A DNA stretch of 64,000 nucleotides from Roseateles asaccharophilus. Lineage in GTDB: Bacteria > Pseudomonadota > Gammaproteobacteria > Burkholderiales > Burkholderiaceae_C. Position numbers and translations under genes: made by a program. The notes beneath the pieces are model-generated. The model searched no databases and was not told where the DNA came from. It saw only the letters and a program-made list of their open reading frames with translations. Of the stretch, positions 43,591 through 53,164 are shown piece after piece (within the stretch, counting starts at the first letter, position 1; the number at the start of each line of letters is the position of its first letter). The DNA lies in assembly GCF_004362405.1 (NCBI RefSeq), contig NZ_SNXE01000003.1, positions 310,001-374,000 on the forward strand, written 5' to 3'.

Positions 43591-44481
43591 ATGGTCATGA
43601 CGTCCTCTCAAACGCCTTTCCGACATGCGGCCATCGTGGGCAAGCACCAGGCCCGCGGCATCCGGCCGGTGCTGGAGGAGATTGCCGAATTTGTGACCTC
43701 CCAGGGATTGGATGTTTCCCTGGAGCGCGACACCGCCGAGAACACCGGCATCACCGACTACCCCGCCCTGTCCACCGAGGAAATGGGGGCGCAATGCGAT
43801 CTGGCCATCGTGGTGGGCGGCGACGGCACCATGCTGGGCTTTGCCCGCGACATGGCCCGCCACGGCATGCCCCTGGTGGGCATCAACCAGGGACGCCTGG
43901 GCTTCATCACCGACATCTCGCTGGAGCGCTTTCGCGAATCGCTGGCGCCCATTCTGCGCGGCGACTATGAGGGCGAGCGTCGTGCCATGCTGGAAGGCGC
44001 GGTCTGGCGCGACGGCGAGGTGATCTTCGAGGGCCTGGCCCTCAACGATGTGGTGGTCAGCCGCGGTGCCACCGCCGCCATGGTGGAACTCAAGGTGGAT
44101 GTGGGCGACGAGTTCGTGGCCAATATGCGGGCCGACGGCGTGATCGTGGCCTCGCCCACCGGCTCCACGGCCTATTCGCTCTCCTCCGGCGGCCCCATCC
44201 TGCACCCCAGCATCGCCGGCTGGGTGGTGGTGCCCATCGCCTCGCACACCCTGTCCAACCGGCCCATCGTGCTGCCCGACTCGGGCGAGGTGCGGCTGGA
44301 GATCGTGGCCGGCCGCGATGCCAGCGTGAATTTCGATATGCAGAGCCTGGCCAGCCTGCTGCACGGCGACCGCATCACCGTGCGCCGCTCGGCCCACCAG
44401 GTCTGCTTCCTCCACCCCAAGGGCTGGAGCTATTACGCCACGCTGCGCCGCAAGCTGCGCTGGTACGAGGGAGTCAGTTGA
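43591..44481 (+). CDS. nadK: NAD kinase
   Basis: A 296-residue enzyme that phosphorylates NAD to NADP using ATP. The GGDGT motif (in [10 protein letters not shown], about residues 72-76) binds the phosphate donor and the conserved [16 protein letters not shown] block follows. It is divergent from hrcA by 68 bp and is followed by recN, a gene order common in betaproteobacteria. ATGs at 43591 and 43597 are both possible. Confidence 0.95.
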   Translation: MVMTSSQTPFRHAAIVGKHQARGIRPVLEEIAEFVTSQGLDVSLERDTAENTGITDYPALSTEEMGAQCDLAIVVGGDGTMLGFARDMARHGMPLVGINQGRLGFITDISLERFRESLAPILRGDYEGERRAMLEGAVWRDGEVIFEGLALNDVVVSRGATAAMVELKVDVGDEFVANMRADGVIVASPTGSTAYSLSSGGPILHPSIAGWVVVPIASHTLSNRPIVLPDSGEVRLEIVAGRDASVNFDMQSLASLLHGDRITVRRSAHQVCFLHPKGWSYYATLRRKLRWYEGVS

Positions 44482-44620
44482 TGGTCTCCCCCCCTACGGC
44501 CTACGGCCGCCCCCTCAAGGGGGCACGCCCGCAGGCCCGGCGAAGCCGGATCCTCGGGCGTCGCTCGATAGGTCTGCCTCACTCGGACGAGCTCGCCCGT
44601 TGGCGACATGGAGAACTTTG
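44482..44620 (+). repeat. GC-rich palindromic intergenic repeat between nadK and recN
   Basis: The gap contains CGGCCTACGGCCG and CCCCCTCAAGGGGG palindromes close together (about 44496-44526), followed by GGCCCGGCGAAGCCGG. Sequences of this kind (a TACGGC/GCCCCCTCAAGGGGG core) recur in intergenic gaps of Burkholderiales genomes, from my general knowledge. It may be a dispersed repeat or a transcript-stabilising hairpin. The recN ribosome binding site GGAGAA lies at the right end. Confidence 0.5.
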
Positions 44621-46333
44621 ATGCTTAGGCGCCTGAGCCTGCGCGATTTCGTCATCGTGCCCTCGCTGGAGCTGGACTTCGAGGGCGGCTTTGCCGTGCT
44701 CACCGGCGAGACCGGCGCGGGCAAGTCCATCCTGATCGATGCGCTGCAGCTGGCCCTTGGCCAGCGCGGTGATGCGGGCGTGGTGCGCGAGAGCGCCAGC
44801 CGCGCCGAAATCACGGCCGAGTTCGACAGCCCGGCCAGCCTGCAGCCCTGGCTGGACGAGGCCGGCTTCGAGCCCGGCGAGACCCTGCTGCTGCGCCGGG
44901 TGATCGACGCCCAGGGCAAGAGCCGCGCCTGGATCAATGGCAGCCCGGCCACCGTGGCCCAGCTGCGCGAGACGGCCGGCAGCCTGCTGGACATCCACGG
45001 CCAGCATGCCTGGCAAGGCCTGACCCGCCCGGCCTCGGTGCGCGCCCTGCTGGACGCCTTCGCACGCCTGGACACCGCCGCCCTGGCCCGCGCCCACGCC
45101 GCCTGGCGCCAGGCCAGCGAGCGCCTGGAGGCCGCCCAGACCCGCAGCGAGGAGCTGGCCCGCGAGCGCGAGCGCCTGGCCTGGCAGCTGGAAGAGATCG
45201 GCCGCCTGGCTCCCGGCGCGGACGAGTGGGACGAGCTCAATGCCGAGCACCAGCGCCTCTCGCACGCCGCCTCGCTGATGGAGGCCGCCCGCCTGGCCCT
45301 GGAGGCCCTGACCGGCGCCTCGGGCGAGGCCGAGCAGAGCGCCGAGAGCCTGACCGAGCGGGCCGTGGACAAGCTGCAGGACGTGCTGGCCTTTGACGCC
45401 CGCCTGGCCCCGGCCATCGAGGCCCTGCAGGGCGCCCAGGCCCAGCTGCAGGACGCCGCCCACACCCTCAACACCTATCTGCACGGCGCCGAGCAGGAGC
45501 CCGAGCGCCTGGCCGAGCTGGACGAGCGCCTCTCCGCCTGGATGGCCCTGGCGCGCCGCTACCGCCGCCCCGCCGCCGAGCTGCCCGCCCTGCATGCGCA
45601 GTGGAAGGCCGAGCTGCAGGCCCTGGACGAGGCCGGCGATCTGGCCGCCCTGGAGCGCGCGCAGCTTGAGGCCCGCAAGGCCTATGACCAGGAAGCCCAG
45701 CGCGTAAGCCGCGCCCGTGCCCAGGCCGCGCCGGCCCTGGCCGCCGCCGTGACCCAGGCCATGCAGCAGCTGGGCATGGCCGGCGGCGCCTTCGAGGTGG
45801 CCCTGCTGCCCCAGGAGCAGCCGCAGAGCTTCGGCCTGGAAAGCGCCGAATTCATGGTGGCTGGCCACGCCGGCAGCACGCCGCGCCCGCTGGGCAAGGT
45901 GGCCTCGGGCGGCGAGCTCTCGCGCATCGCCCTGGCGATTGCCGTCACCACCTGCCAGCTGGACGAGGGCGGCGCCGCCACCCTGATCTTTGACGAGATC
46001 GATGCCGGCGTGGGCGGGGCCGTGGCCGAAACCGTGGGCCGGCTGATGAAGCAGCTGGGCCGCCAGCGCCAGGTGCTGGCCGTGACCCATCTGCCCCAGG
46101 TCGCCGCCTGCGCCGACCATCATTTCGTGGTGGCCAAGGCCCTGCGCGAAGACGGCGCCACCGCCAGCGATGTCCGCCCGGTGCAGGGCGAAGCCCGCGT
46201 GCAGGAGATTGCCCGCATGCTGGGCGGCGAGCGCCTGTCCTCCGCCAGCCTGGCCCATGCCCAGGAGATGCTGGTGCAGTCGGCACACGGCAGCCCCGAA
46301 TCCACCCCCAGTCCTCGCAAGGCCCGTTCATGA
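44621..46333 (+). CDS. recN: DNA repair protein RecN
   Basis: A 570-residue SMC-like ATPase used in double-strand-break repair. Walker A GETGAGKS lies near the N-terminus, a long coiled-coil rich in Ala/Glu/Arg fills the middle (about residues 150-370), and [12 protein letters not shown] plus [12 protein letters not shown] form the signature and Walker B near the C-terminus. The ATG at 44621 follows GGAGAA and matches the [13 protein letters not shown] start. rapZ overlaps its end by 4 bp. Confidence 0.96.
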   Translation: MLRRLSLRDFVIVPSLELDFEGGFAVLTGETGAGKSILIDALQLALGQRGDAGVVRESASRAEITAEFDSPASLQPWLDEAGFEPGETLLLRRVIDAQGKSRAWINGSPATVAQLRETAGSLLDIHGQHAWQGLTRPASVRALLDAFARLDTAALARAHAAWRQASERLEAAQTRSEELARERERLAWQLEEIGRLAPGADEWDELNAEHQRLSHAASLMEAARLALEALTGASGEAEQSAESLTERAVDKLQDVLAFDARLAPAIEALQGAQAQLQDAAHTLNTYLHGAEQEPERLAELDERLSAWMALARRYRRPAAELPALHAQWKAELQALDEAGDLAALERAQLEARKAYDQEAQRVSRARAQAAPALAAAVTQAMQQLGMAGGAFEVALLPQEQPQSFGLESAEFMVAGHAGSTPRPLGKVASGGELSRIALAIAVTTCQLDEGGAATLIFDEIDAGVGGAVAETVGRLMKQLGRQRQVLAVTHLPQVAACADHHFVVAKALREDGATASDVRPVQGEARVQEIARMLGGERLSSASLAHAQEMLVQSAHGSPESTPSPRKARS

Positions 46334-47241
46334 GCACCGAAGCTTCACAGTCCGCAGGCGATCTCGGCGAGGTGGTGCTGATCACCGGCATGTCCGGGGG
46401 CGGCAAGTCGGTGGTGATGCACGCGCTGGAGGATGCCGGCTTCTTCTGCGTGGACAATCTGCCGCCCGAGCTGCTGCCCCATTTTCTGGCGCTGGAAAAG
46501 CAGCGCGGCGAGCGGCGCGTGGCCATTGGCGTGGATGTGCGCAGCGAGGGCTCCCTGCCCCATGTGCTGCCGCATCTGAAGCAGCTGCGCGCCCAGGGCG
46601 TGCGGGTGCGCTCGGTGTTTCTGGATGCCAATGACGAGGCCCTGCTGCGGCGCTTCTCGGAAACGCGGCGCCCCCACCCCCTGCGCAGCGGCGAGCTGGG
46701 GGCCGACCAGGACGGGGCCGATGCTCACCGCGCCCTGGTCGAGGCCATTGCCCTGGAGCGCGAGCTGCTGGCCGGCCTGCGCGCCGAGTCCACCGTGATC
46801 GACACCAGCCTGCTGCGGGCCGCCCAGCTGCGGGCCTGGGTGCGGGACCTGGTCTCGGTGAGCGGCGAGTCGCTGACCCTGGTCTTCGAGTCCTTTGCCT
46901 TCAAGCATGGCGTGCCCAGCGACGCGGACTTTGTGTTCGATGTGCGCGTGCTGCCCAACCCCTATTACGACCGCGAACTTCGCCCCTTGACCGGACGCGA
47001 TGCACCGGTGGCCGACTTCCTGAACGCCCAGCCCGAGGTGGCTCTGATGCTGGGCCAGATCAGCGGCTTTCTGCGCCAGTGGCTGCCCAATTTCGCGGCC
47101 GATCAGCGCAGCTACCTCACCGTCGCCATCGGCTGCACGGGCGGCCAGCACCGCTCGGTCTATCTGGTCGAGACCCTGGCCCGGCAGTTCGCCAGCCACG
47201 GCCATGTGCTGAAGCGCCACCGCGAGCTGGACGCGCGCTGA
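46330..47241 (+). CDS. rapZ: RNase adapter protein RapZ
   Basis: A 303-residue GTP/ATP-binding adapter that in E. coli guides RNase E to the GlmZ sRNA and so tunes GlcN-6-P synthesis. Walker A GMSGGGKS is near the start, the [11 protein letters not shown] block follows, and the C-terminal [10 protein letters not shown] segment marks the sugar-binding domain. Its ATG overlaps the recN stop (ATGA). Usual PTS genes are not seen in this window. Confidence 0.95.
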   Translation: MSTEASQSAGDLGEVVLITGMSGGGKSVVMHALEDAGFFCVDNLPPELLPHFLALEKQRGERRVAIGVDVRSEGSLPHVLPHLKQLRAQGVRVRSVFLDANDEALLRRFSETRRPHPLRSGELGADQDGADAHRALVEAIALERELLAGLRAESTVIDTSLLRAAQLRAWVRDLVSVSGESLTLVFESFAFKHGVPSDADFVFDVRVLPNPYYDRELRPLTGRDAPVADFLNAQPEVALMLGQISGFLRQWLPNFAADQRSYLTVAIGCTGGQHRSVYLVETLARQFASHGHVLKRHRELDAR

Positions 47242-47266
47242 GCGGCGCCTGCCGCACGCGCCGGCT

Positions 47267-47572
47267 TCAGGCGGCGCGCGATTCCTCGGCCTGGGCCGAC
47301 ATCAGCACCAGGGCCACCACGGTGGCAATGGGAAAAAGCAGCACCACGGCTGGCATCCAGCTCATCCAGGCGCGGCCATCGCGCTTGAGCGCCAGACCCA
47401 TATAGGTCCAGTGGGCGATCAGGCCGGCGGCCAGCCCCAGGGCCAGCATCACGATGGTGCCGGGGTTGGCCGACTCGGACTCATTCGCCGAGATCAGGAA
47501 CCAGAGGCAGGCTCCCGCCACCAGCAGGGCCACCAGGGCAGATTCAACAGCGGTTTTGACCAGGGGTTTCAT
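47267..47572 (-). CDS. Small three-span membrane protein, unknown function
   Basis: A 101-residue hydrophobic protein with three probable membrane spans (about residues 8-25, 38-60 and 75-92) and a short charged C-terminus. It matches no family I recognise. The ATG at 47572 gives a positively charged N-terminus before TM1; the frame is open 12 codons upstream. It is convergent with rapZ and 41 bp downstream of mutY, with which it may be co-transcribed. Confidence 0.6.
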   Translation of the reverse strand: MKPLVKTAVESALVALLVAGACLWFLISANESESANPGTIVMLALGLAAGLIAHWTYMGLALKRDGRAWMSWMPAVVLLFPIATVVALVLMSAQAEESRAA

Positions 47573-47612
47573 GGGCGGCGGTTCGGCGTCTGGGAAGACG
47601 CGCAGCATAGCC

Positions 47613-48671
47613 TCAGCCCAGCAGGCGTTTCAAGGGTGCCGGCAGGGCATAGGCCGCCAGCTCCTCGCGCGCCACCCAGCACCCGCCCCCCAGCGCGGCC
47701 GGCGCCACCGCCAGCTCGGCACGGCGCGGGTGCAGCACCCAGTCGAAATGGGTGAGCGCATGCGAGACCTGCGGCAGGGGCTCGGCCTGCGCACCCAAGG
47801 CCTGGGTGCGCGCCTGCAGCTGGGCCTCATCCTCGAACAGGGGCAGAGTCCAGAGCCCGGCCCAGACGCCGGTCTCGGGCCGCTGCTCCAGCCAGATGCG
47901 ACCCTCATGCTCCAGCCACAGCCACCAGTTCTCACGCCGGCTGCGCTTGAGCTTGCGGGTCTTGATGGGATAGCGCGTGGGCTCGCCACCGGCCCGCCCC
48001 TGGCAGAGCTCGCTCACCGGGCAGAGCAGGCATTGCGGGCTGCGCGCCGCGCAGAGGCTGGCGCCCAGGTCCATCAGGCCCTGGGTGTAGGCCGGCATAT
48101 CGGCCTCGCGCGCGGGCAGCAGGGCCTGGGCATGAGCCCAGAGCTGCTTCTCGGCGGCGCTGCCGGCCAGATCGCCCTCGAAGGCCAGCAGGCGCGAGAG
48201 CACCCGCTTCACGTTGCCGTCCAAGATGGCCACGCGCTCGCCGAAGCAAAAAGACGCGATGGCCGCCGCCGTGGAGCGGCCTATGCCCGGCAGTTCCTGC
48301 AGGGCGGCCGCGCTCGCCGGGAACTCGCCGCCATGCTGGGCCGCCACCGCCTGGGCGCAGCGGTGCAGATTGCGCGCGCGGCTGTAGTAGCCCAGGCCCT
48401 GCCAGAGGGCGAGTACCTCATCCAGCGAAGCCGCTGCCAGGTCCACCACGGTCGGGAAGCGCTGCAGAAAGCGCTGGTAATAGCCCAGCACGGTCGTGAC
48501 CTGGGTCTGCTGCAGCATGATCTCGGACAGCCAGACGCGGTAGGGGTCGCGGGTGTTCTGCCAGGGCAGCTCATGCCGGCCATGGCTGCGCTGCCAGGCG
48601 ATCAGCAGGGTGGAAAACTCGCTAGGCAGTTGCACCGCCGGAGCCTGGGCCGGCTTCGCGTCCGACTTCAT
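47613..48671 (-). CDS. mutY: A/G-specific adenine glycosylase
   Basis: A 352-residue base-excision repair enzyme that removes adenine paired with 8-oxoguanine. The helix-hairpin-helix [12 protein letters not shown], catalytic Glu in [10 protein letters not shown] and Asp in [11 protein letters not shown] are present, and four cysteines in [17 protein letters not shown] hold the 4Fe-4S cluster. The NUDIX-like C-terminal domain recognises the 8-oxoG. Its ATG overlaps the mutM stop (ATGA), so the two repair genes are translationally coupled. Confidence 0.96.
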   Translation of the reverse strand: MKSDAKPAQAPAVQLPSEFSTLLIAWQRSHGRHELPWQNTRDPYRVWLSEIMLQQTQVTTVLGYYQRFLQRFPTVVDLAAASLDEVLALWQGLGYYSRARNLHRCAQAVAAQHGGEFPASAAALQELPGIGRSTAAAIASFCFGERVAILDGNVKRVLSRLLAFEGDLAGSAAEKQLWAHAQALLPAREADMPAYTQGLMDLGASLCAARSPQCLLCPVSELCQGRAGGEPTRYPIKTRKLKRSRRENWWLWLEHEGRIWLEQRPETGVWAGLWTLPLFEDEAQLQARTQALGAQAEPLPQVSHALTHFDWVLHPRRAELAVAPAALGGGCWVAREELAAYALPAPLKRLLG

Positions 48672-49495
48672 TTCTTTTGGCAGCTGGGGCAGAAGAAGGT
48701 GGAGCGCTGGCCCTGCACAATGCGGCGTATGGGCGTGGCGCAGACGCGGCAGGGCTCGCCTTCGCGGCCATAGACCTGGGCCTGCATCTGGAAGCTGCCG
48801 GCCACACCATGGGCATCGCGGAAGTCACGCAGGGTGGTGCCGCCCGCCTCCAGCGCGCGGCCCAGCACGCCGCGCACCGCCTGGGCCAGGCGCTCGGCGC
48901 GCGGGCCGCTCAGGCGATGGGCGGGCAGGCGCGGGTCGATGCCGGCCAGGAAGAGCGCCTCGCACGCATAGATGTTGCCGGCGCCCACCACGATGTCGCC
49001 GGCCAGCAGGGCCTGCTTGATGGCCACGCGCCGACCCGAGAGGCCGATCTTGAGGTACTCGCCATTGAAGCGCGGATCGAAGGGCTCCAGGCCCAGGCGC
49101 GCCAGCAGGGGCGCGGCCGGGGCCTGGTCCAGGCCGGCGGACCACAGCACGGCGCCGAAGCGACGCGGGTCATGCAGGCGCAGAAGGCCGCGGTCCGTGC
49201 GCAAATCGAAATGATCATGCGGCCCCGGTGCCGAGTCGCGCGGCGTAAAGGCCAGGCTGCCGGACATGCCCAGATGCATCAGCAGGCCGCCATCCAGGCG
49301 CGTACTGCGCAGCGGCAGCCAGAGGTATTTACCGCGGCGCTGGGCCGCGCCCACGCGGGCCTCCTGCAGCTCGTCCGGGTCCAGACCCAGGGGCCAGCGC
49401 AGGGGTTTGCCCAAGCGCACCTCCAGCACGCGCGCGCCCTCGATGGCGTCGGCAAAGCTGCGGCGGGTGACTTCGACTTCGGGCAATTCCGGCAT
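48668..49495 (-). CDS. mutM: Formamidopyrimidine-DNA glycosylase
   Basis: A 275-residue repair enzyme that removes 8-oxoguanine. The catalytic Pro2-Glu3 pair follows the initiator Met (MPELPEVEV), which fixes the ATG at 49495; the frame is open further upstream without conservation. LMHLGMSGS, the helix-two-turn-helix [12 protein letters not shown] and a C-terminal zinc finger (CRVC-x17-CPSC) complete the family layout. It is coupled to mutY, both handling oxidised guanine. Confidence 0.97.
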   Translation of the reverse strand: MPELPEVEVTRRSFADAIEGARVLEVRLGKPLRWPLGLDPDELQEARVGAAQRRGKYLWLPLRSTRLDGGLLMHLGMSGSLAFTPRDSAPGPHDHFDLRTDRGLLRLHDPRRFGAVLWSAGLDQAPAAPLLARLGLEPFDPRFNGEYLKIGLSGRRVAIKQALLAGDIVVGAGNIYACEALFLAGIDPRLPAHRLSGPRAERLAQAVRGVLGRALEAGGTTLRDFRDAHGVAGSFQMQAQVYGREGEPCRVCATPIRRIVQGQRSTFFCPSCQKK

Positions 49496-49618
49496 GGCGG
49501 GGCGCATGATAAGCGCCGACCCAAGCCCCGACATGCCCCTGGGGCACTTCTAGAATCGAACACAATCCAGCCATACGGCGCCGGCATCATGGCGGCCGCC
49601 GTCGTTCCAGGAGCCCGC

Positions 49619-51358
49619 ATGCCCAAACACACCCTGACCGCCCTGGCGATGAGCAGCCTGCTGTTGCTGCTCGGGCCGGCACAGGCCCAGGCCGCAACGC
49701 CGGCCAGCGCTCCAGCGGTACAGAACTCCGATCTGGATGCCCCCTTGTTCTATCAGCTGCTGGTGGGCGAGATGGAGCTGCGCGCCGGCCAGCCCGGCGT
49801 GGCCTTTCAGGTGCTGCTGGATGCGGCACGCCGCACCGGTGACAGCGAGCTCTATCGCCGCGTGGTCAATATCGCCCTGCAGGCCCGCGCCGGTGATCAG
49901 GCCCTGATTGCGGCCAAGGCCTGGCGCGAATCCGTCCCCAGTTCCATCGAAGCCCACCAGACCATTCTGCAGCTGCTGGCGGCCCTCAACCGCCCGAGCG
50001 AGGTGGCTGCACCGCTGCAAAGCCTGTTGAACCTCACACCCGAGGCCCAGCGCAATGCGGTGCTGGCTTCCCTGCCACGACTCTTCCAGCGCTCGCCCGA
50101 GCCCGCCCGTGTCTACAGCGCTCTGGCACCGGTGCTGGAAAGCGCCAGCCAGCAGGCCGCAACCCGCATGATGGCGCTGCTGGTGCAGGCCCGCATGGCC
50201 TTGAGCGCCAATCAGGCCGACAAGGCCCTGGCCCTCACGAACAGCGCGGCACAGGACTTCCCCAATGCCGACGAAGTGGCCCTGATGGCCATGGACTTGA
50301 TGCCCGAACGCCCGGCTGCCGAGGCCTTGATCAGCGCCCGGCTGCAACGCCAGCCCGACAACCATGTGCTGCGCGTGGCCTATGGCCGCACTCTGGCGGG
50401 CATGCAGCGTACGGCTGATGCGGCGCGCGAGTTCCGTCTGGTCACGCAGGCCGCACCGGACAGCGCGCCGGCCTGGTACGCCTTGGGTGCGCTGGAACTG
50501 GATCTGCGCCACCCCGAGGAGGCCGAGAAGGCCTTGCTGACCTATCTGTCCAAACTGGACAAGCTGCCGGCCGGCGACGCCGAGGCCCACAAGGACTCGC
50601 GCCAGCAGGCCTGGCTGCTGCTGGCGCAGGTCGCGGAAATGCGCGGCGATCTGCGCGGCGCCGAAGGCTGGCTGGCCAAGGTCGACGCGCCTCAGCGACT
50701 GATGGAGGTCAGCTACCGCCGCGCCTCGCTGATGGCCCGCCAGGGACAGCTGGCCAAGGGACGGGCCCTGCTGCAGGCCCTGCCCGCCGAGCGGGACGAA
50801 CAGGTCCGCGCCAAACTCATGGCCGAGGCCCAGTTGCTGCGGGAAGTGCAGCAGTGGGAGGCTGCACTGGCGGTGCTGGAGCAGGCCGGCCAGCGCTTTC
50901 CCGAAGACGCCAACATCGTCTACGAACAGGCCATGATGGCCGAGAAGCTGAACCGCCTGGAGCAGATGGAGACCTTGCTGCGCAAGGTCATGGCACTCAA
51001 GCCCGACCACTACCACGCCTACAACGCCCTGGGCTACTCGCTGGCCGAGCGCAATCTGCGCCTGGAAGAGGCCAAGAGCCTGATCGCCAAGGCCCTGCAG
51101 TACGCGCCCAGCGAGCCCTTCATCGTGGACAGCCTGGGCTGGGTGGAGTTCCGTCTGGGCAATCACCAGGAGGCTCTGCGCCTGCTGCGCCAGGCCTATG
51201 CCTCGCGGCCCGATGCCGAGATTGCCGCCCATCTGGGCGAGGTGCTGTGGACCCTGGGCGAACGCGAGGAGGCCCTGCGCATCTGGAACGAGGGCGCCCG
51301 CCGCGACCCCAAGAACGAGGCCCTGCGCGAGACCCGTCAGCGCCTGAAGGCCCGATGA
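49619..51358 (+). CDS. Exported tetratricopeptide-repeat protein
   Basis: A 579-residue protein with a signal peptide (about 1-23, ending AQAQA) and a long array of TPR helices; the best repeats are at about residues 395-560 (YNALGYSLAERNLRLEEAKSL, SLGWVEFRLGNHQEALRLLR). It is periplasmic or outer-membrane linked and probably a scaffold in envelope assembly, as in homologues found upstream of lolB in Burkholderiales. AGGAG precedes the ATG at 49619. Its TGA overlaps the lolB ATG. Confidence 0.85.
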   Translation: MPKHTLTALAMSSLLLLLGPAQAQAATPASAPAVQNSDLDAPLFYQLLVGEMELRAGQPGVAFQVLLDAARRTGDSELYRRVVNIALQARAGDQALIAAKAWRESVPSSIEAHQTILQLLAALNRPSEVAAPLQSLLNLTPEAQRNAVLASLPRLFQRSPEPARVYSALAPVLESASQQAATRMMALLVQARMALSANQADKALALTNSAAQDFPNADEVALMAMDLMPERPAAEALISARLQRQPDNHVLRVAYGRTLAGMQRTADAAREFRLVTQAAPDSAPAWYALGALELDLRHPEEAEKALLTYLSKLDKLPAGDAEAHKDSRQQAWLLLAQVAEMRGDLRGAEGWLAKVDAPQRLMEVSYRRASLMARQGQLAKGRALLQALPAERDEQVRAKLMAEAQLLREVQQWEAALAVLEQAGQRFPEDANIVYEQAMMAEKLNRLEQMETLLRKVMALKPDHYHAYNALGYSLAERNLRLEEAKSLIAKALQYAPSEPFIVDSLGWVEFRLGNHQEALRLLRQAYASRPDAEIAAHLGEVLWTLGEREEALRIWNEGARRDPKNEALRETRQRLKAR

Positions 51359-51882
51359 GCTGGCGCGCGGCAGCGGCCATCTGCCTGGCCGCCCTGCTCA
51401 GCGCCTGCGCCGGCCTGCAGCCCGAGACGCCACCCCTGCCTGACGACGCAGGCCTGCGACTGAGCGGACGGCTCTCGGTGCAGGTGCAAGGTCGGGGTAG
51501 TGACAGCGCCAGCTTCGAGCTGCTGGGGTCGGCCACGGCCGGCAGACTGGAGCTGAGCACGCCTTTGGGCAGCCTGGTGGCGCGTGCACGCTGGAGCCCC
51601 GGCGAGGTGCTGCTGCAGACCCCCGGCGAGGAGCGGCGCTACGAAGACCTCGACGCCCTGACCCGCGAGATGCTGGGCGAGCCCGTGCCCGTGGCCGCCC
51701 TGTTCGACTGGTTGCGCGGTCGGCCCTGGCCCGAGAGCCCCTCCGCCCCCCTGCCCGAGCCCGCCCGGGGCTTTGCCCAGCTGGGCTGGCAGATCGATCT
51801 GTCCCGCTTTGACGAGGGCCTGCTGCTGGCCCGTCGCAACGCCGAACCCGTGGTGCAGTTGCGCGCCCGGCTCGCCCCCTGA
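51355..51882 (+). CDS. lolB: Outer-membrane lipoprotein receptor LolB
   Basis: A 175-residue outer-membrane lipoprotein (lipobox LLSAC) that receives lipoproteins from LolA in the periplasm and inserts them into the outer membrane. The LolA/LolB beta-barrel fold starts with LRLSGRLSVQV, and the DWLRGRPWP and GFAQLGWQIDLSRFDEG segments match the family. It overlaps the TPR gene by 4 bp and is followed by ispE after 17 bp, the usual lolB-ispE order. Confidence 0.93.
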   Translation: MSWRAAAAICLAALLSACAGLQPETPPLPDDAGLRLSGRLSVQVQGRGSDSASFELLGSATAGRLELSTPLGSLVARARWSPGEVLLQTPGEERRYEDLDALTREMLGEPVPVAALFDWLRGRPWPESPSAPLPEPARGFAQLGWQIDLSRFDEGLLLARRNAEPVVQLRARLAP

Positions 51883-51899
51883 CCCTGTTCCCATCTTCG

Positions 51900-52868
51900 A
51901 TGCAAGCGCTCTACGACGTCCCGGCCCCGGCCAAGCTCAACCTCTTTCTGCATGTGGTGGGCAAGCGCGCCGATGGCTATCACCTGCTGCAGTCGATCTT
52001 TGCCCTGATCGACTGGAGCGACACCCTGCACTTCGAGCGCCGCAGCGACGGCCTGCTGCGCCGCCACGATGGCGCGGGGGCCGCCGCGGCCCTGCCCGAG
52101 GATGATCTCTGCGTGCGCGCCGCCCGCCTGCTGCAGGCCGAGGCCGGCCGCAGCGATCTGGGCGTGGACATCCATCTGGAGAAGCGCCTGCCGGCCGGTG
52201 CGGGCATGGGCGGCGGCTCCTCGGATGCCGCCTCCACCCTGCTGGCCCTGAACCGGCTCTGGGACCTGAACTGGCCGCGCTCGCGCCTGCTGCCCCTGGG
52301 CCTGAAGCTGGGCGCCGATGTGCCCTTCTTCCTGGGCGGCGACAACGCCTTTGTCGAGGGCATCGGCGAGATCCTGCACCCCATACATCTGCCAGAACAG
52401 GACTACTTTGTTCTCAAACCGCCCACCAGTATCGCCACCAAGGAAATTTTTTCGAGCGAACTCTTGGCAAAGTCGAAATCTGTGGCTATAGTAGCGGGCT
52501 TTCCTGCACACAACAGCAGCGACGCAAACGGGCCGAAACGGCTGATGGGCGAAGTGGCTGATGGGGCGGAGGGAACAGAAAGTTTTCTGAGTGGCTTTGG
52601 TCGCAACGACCTGCAAAAGCCGGCCGAAACAATCTGCCCCGAAGTTCGACAAGGCCTGCTGTGGTTGGAAACTCGATTCGGCAACAGCCGCATGACGGGA
52701 TCCGGCAGCGCAGTTTTCGCGAGAGTGGAAGCTGCGGCGGTGAACGGGAAATATGGCATGTCGCACCAATCCATGGCGACAGTTCCGGAAGGTTTGCCTT
52801 CTGGCTGGATTGGGAAAACATGTCGCAGTCTGAAGCAGCATCCTTTGAAAGAATGGGCCTCAGATTGA
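51900..52868 (+). CDS. ispE: 4-diphosphocytidyl-2-C-methyl-D-erythritol kinase
   Basis: A 322-residue GHMP kinase in the MEP isoprenoid pathway. It has APAKLNLFLHV at the start, the ATP loop PAGAGMGGGSSDAA, GADVPFF and the C-terminal RMTGSGSAVFA. From about codon 160 the base composition drops sharply and codon use changes, with a loop of roughly 20 extra residues (about 200-235) compared with the usual family, before FGRNDLQ resumes the conserved frame. A near-consensus sigma-70 promoter sits inside this half. tRNA-Gln, prs and rplY follow. Confidence 0.93.
   Translation: MQALYDVPAPAKLNLFLHVVGKRADGYHLLQSIFALIDWSDTLHFERRSDGLLRRHDGAGAAAALPEDDLCVRAARLLQAEAGRSDLGVDIHLEKRLPAGAGMGGGSSDAASTLLALNRLWDLNWPRSRLLPLGLKLGADVPFFLGGDNAFVEGIGEILHPIHLPEQDYFVLKPPTSIATKEIFSSELLAKSKSVAIVAGFPAHNSSDANGPKRLMGEVADGAEGTESFLSGFGRNDLQKPAETICPEVRQGLLWLETRFGNSRMTGSGSAVFARVEAAAVNGKYGMSHQSMATVPEGLPSGWIGKTCRSLKQHPLKEWASD
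52464..52492 (+). promoter_or_regulatory. Sigma-70 promoter inside ispE
   Basis: TTGGCA (52464-52469) and TATAGT (52487-52492) differ from TTGACA/TATAAT by one base each and are separated by exactly 17 bp. The site lies inside the low-GC half of ispE. The expected start is near 52499, from where a transcript could run into tRNA-Gln, prs and rplY. Confidence 0.65.
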
Positions 52869-52877
52869 TGCTAGAAT
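52869..52877 (+). promoter_or_regulatory. Extended -10 promoter before tRNA-Gln
   Basis: TG-C-TAGAAT is an extended -10 element beginning at the last base of the ispE stop region, 34 bp before the tRNA 5' end. A TTGAAA hexamer lies upstream but with a 21-bp gap, too long for a standard pair, so the TG motif would have to compensate. Confidence 0.5.
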
Positions 52878-52910
52878 ACCGGTCGCTGCAGTTTATGCAG
52901 TGTCCTGTGT

Positions 52911-52987
52911 AGGGGAGTCGCCAAGTTGGTTAAGGCATCGGATTTTGATTCCGACATGCGAGGGTTCGAGTCCTTCCTCCCCTGCCA
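52911..52987 (+). tRNA. tRNA-Gln (UUG)
   Basis: A complete cloverleaf: acceptor AGGGGAG/CTCCCCT, anticodon loop TTTTGAT with anticodon TTG (UUG), T-arm GAGGG-TTCGAGT-CCTTC, discriminator G and encoded CCA. The D-loop is two bases longer than in E. coli, giving 77 nt. It lies between ispE and prs, its standard place in betaproteobacteria. Confidence 0.97.
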
Positions 52988-52999
52988 AAAATTATGATG

Positions 53000-53021
53000 A
53001 AGCCCGCTCTGCGGGCTTTAC
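53000..53021 (+). terminator. Hairpin after tRNA-Gln
   Basis: AAGCCCGC-tct-GCGGGCTT forms an 8-bp stem followed by TTAC. The T tract is short. It could end the tRNA precursor or be a processing hairpin in the prs leader. Confidence 0.5.
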
Positions 53022-53094
53022 TCATGATGGGTTCTGCCATGCAGAATTCCACCGTTCGTGAGATGTCTGCTACGCGGGCATTGTTCGTGCTGAG

Positions 53095-53109
53095 GCCCGC
53101 CGTGCGGGC
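53095..53109 (+). other. Second hairpin in the prs leader
   Basis: GCCCGC-cgt-GCGGGC repeats the core of the hairpin at 53000-53021 with a similar flank (tgaggcccgc versus tgaagcccgc), about 55 bp before the prs ATG. It is probably a duplicated leader element rather than an independent terminator, since no T tract follows. Confidence 0.45.
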
Positions 53110-53164
53110 TTCTGGTTCTGAAAGACCGGGACACGCTGGTTGACCACGGGTCCTTCACAAAGGG

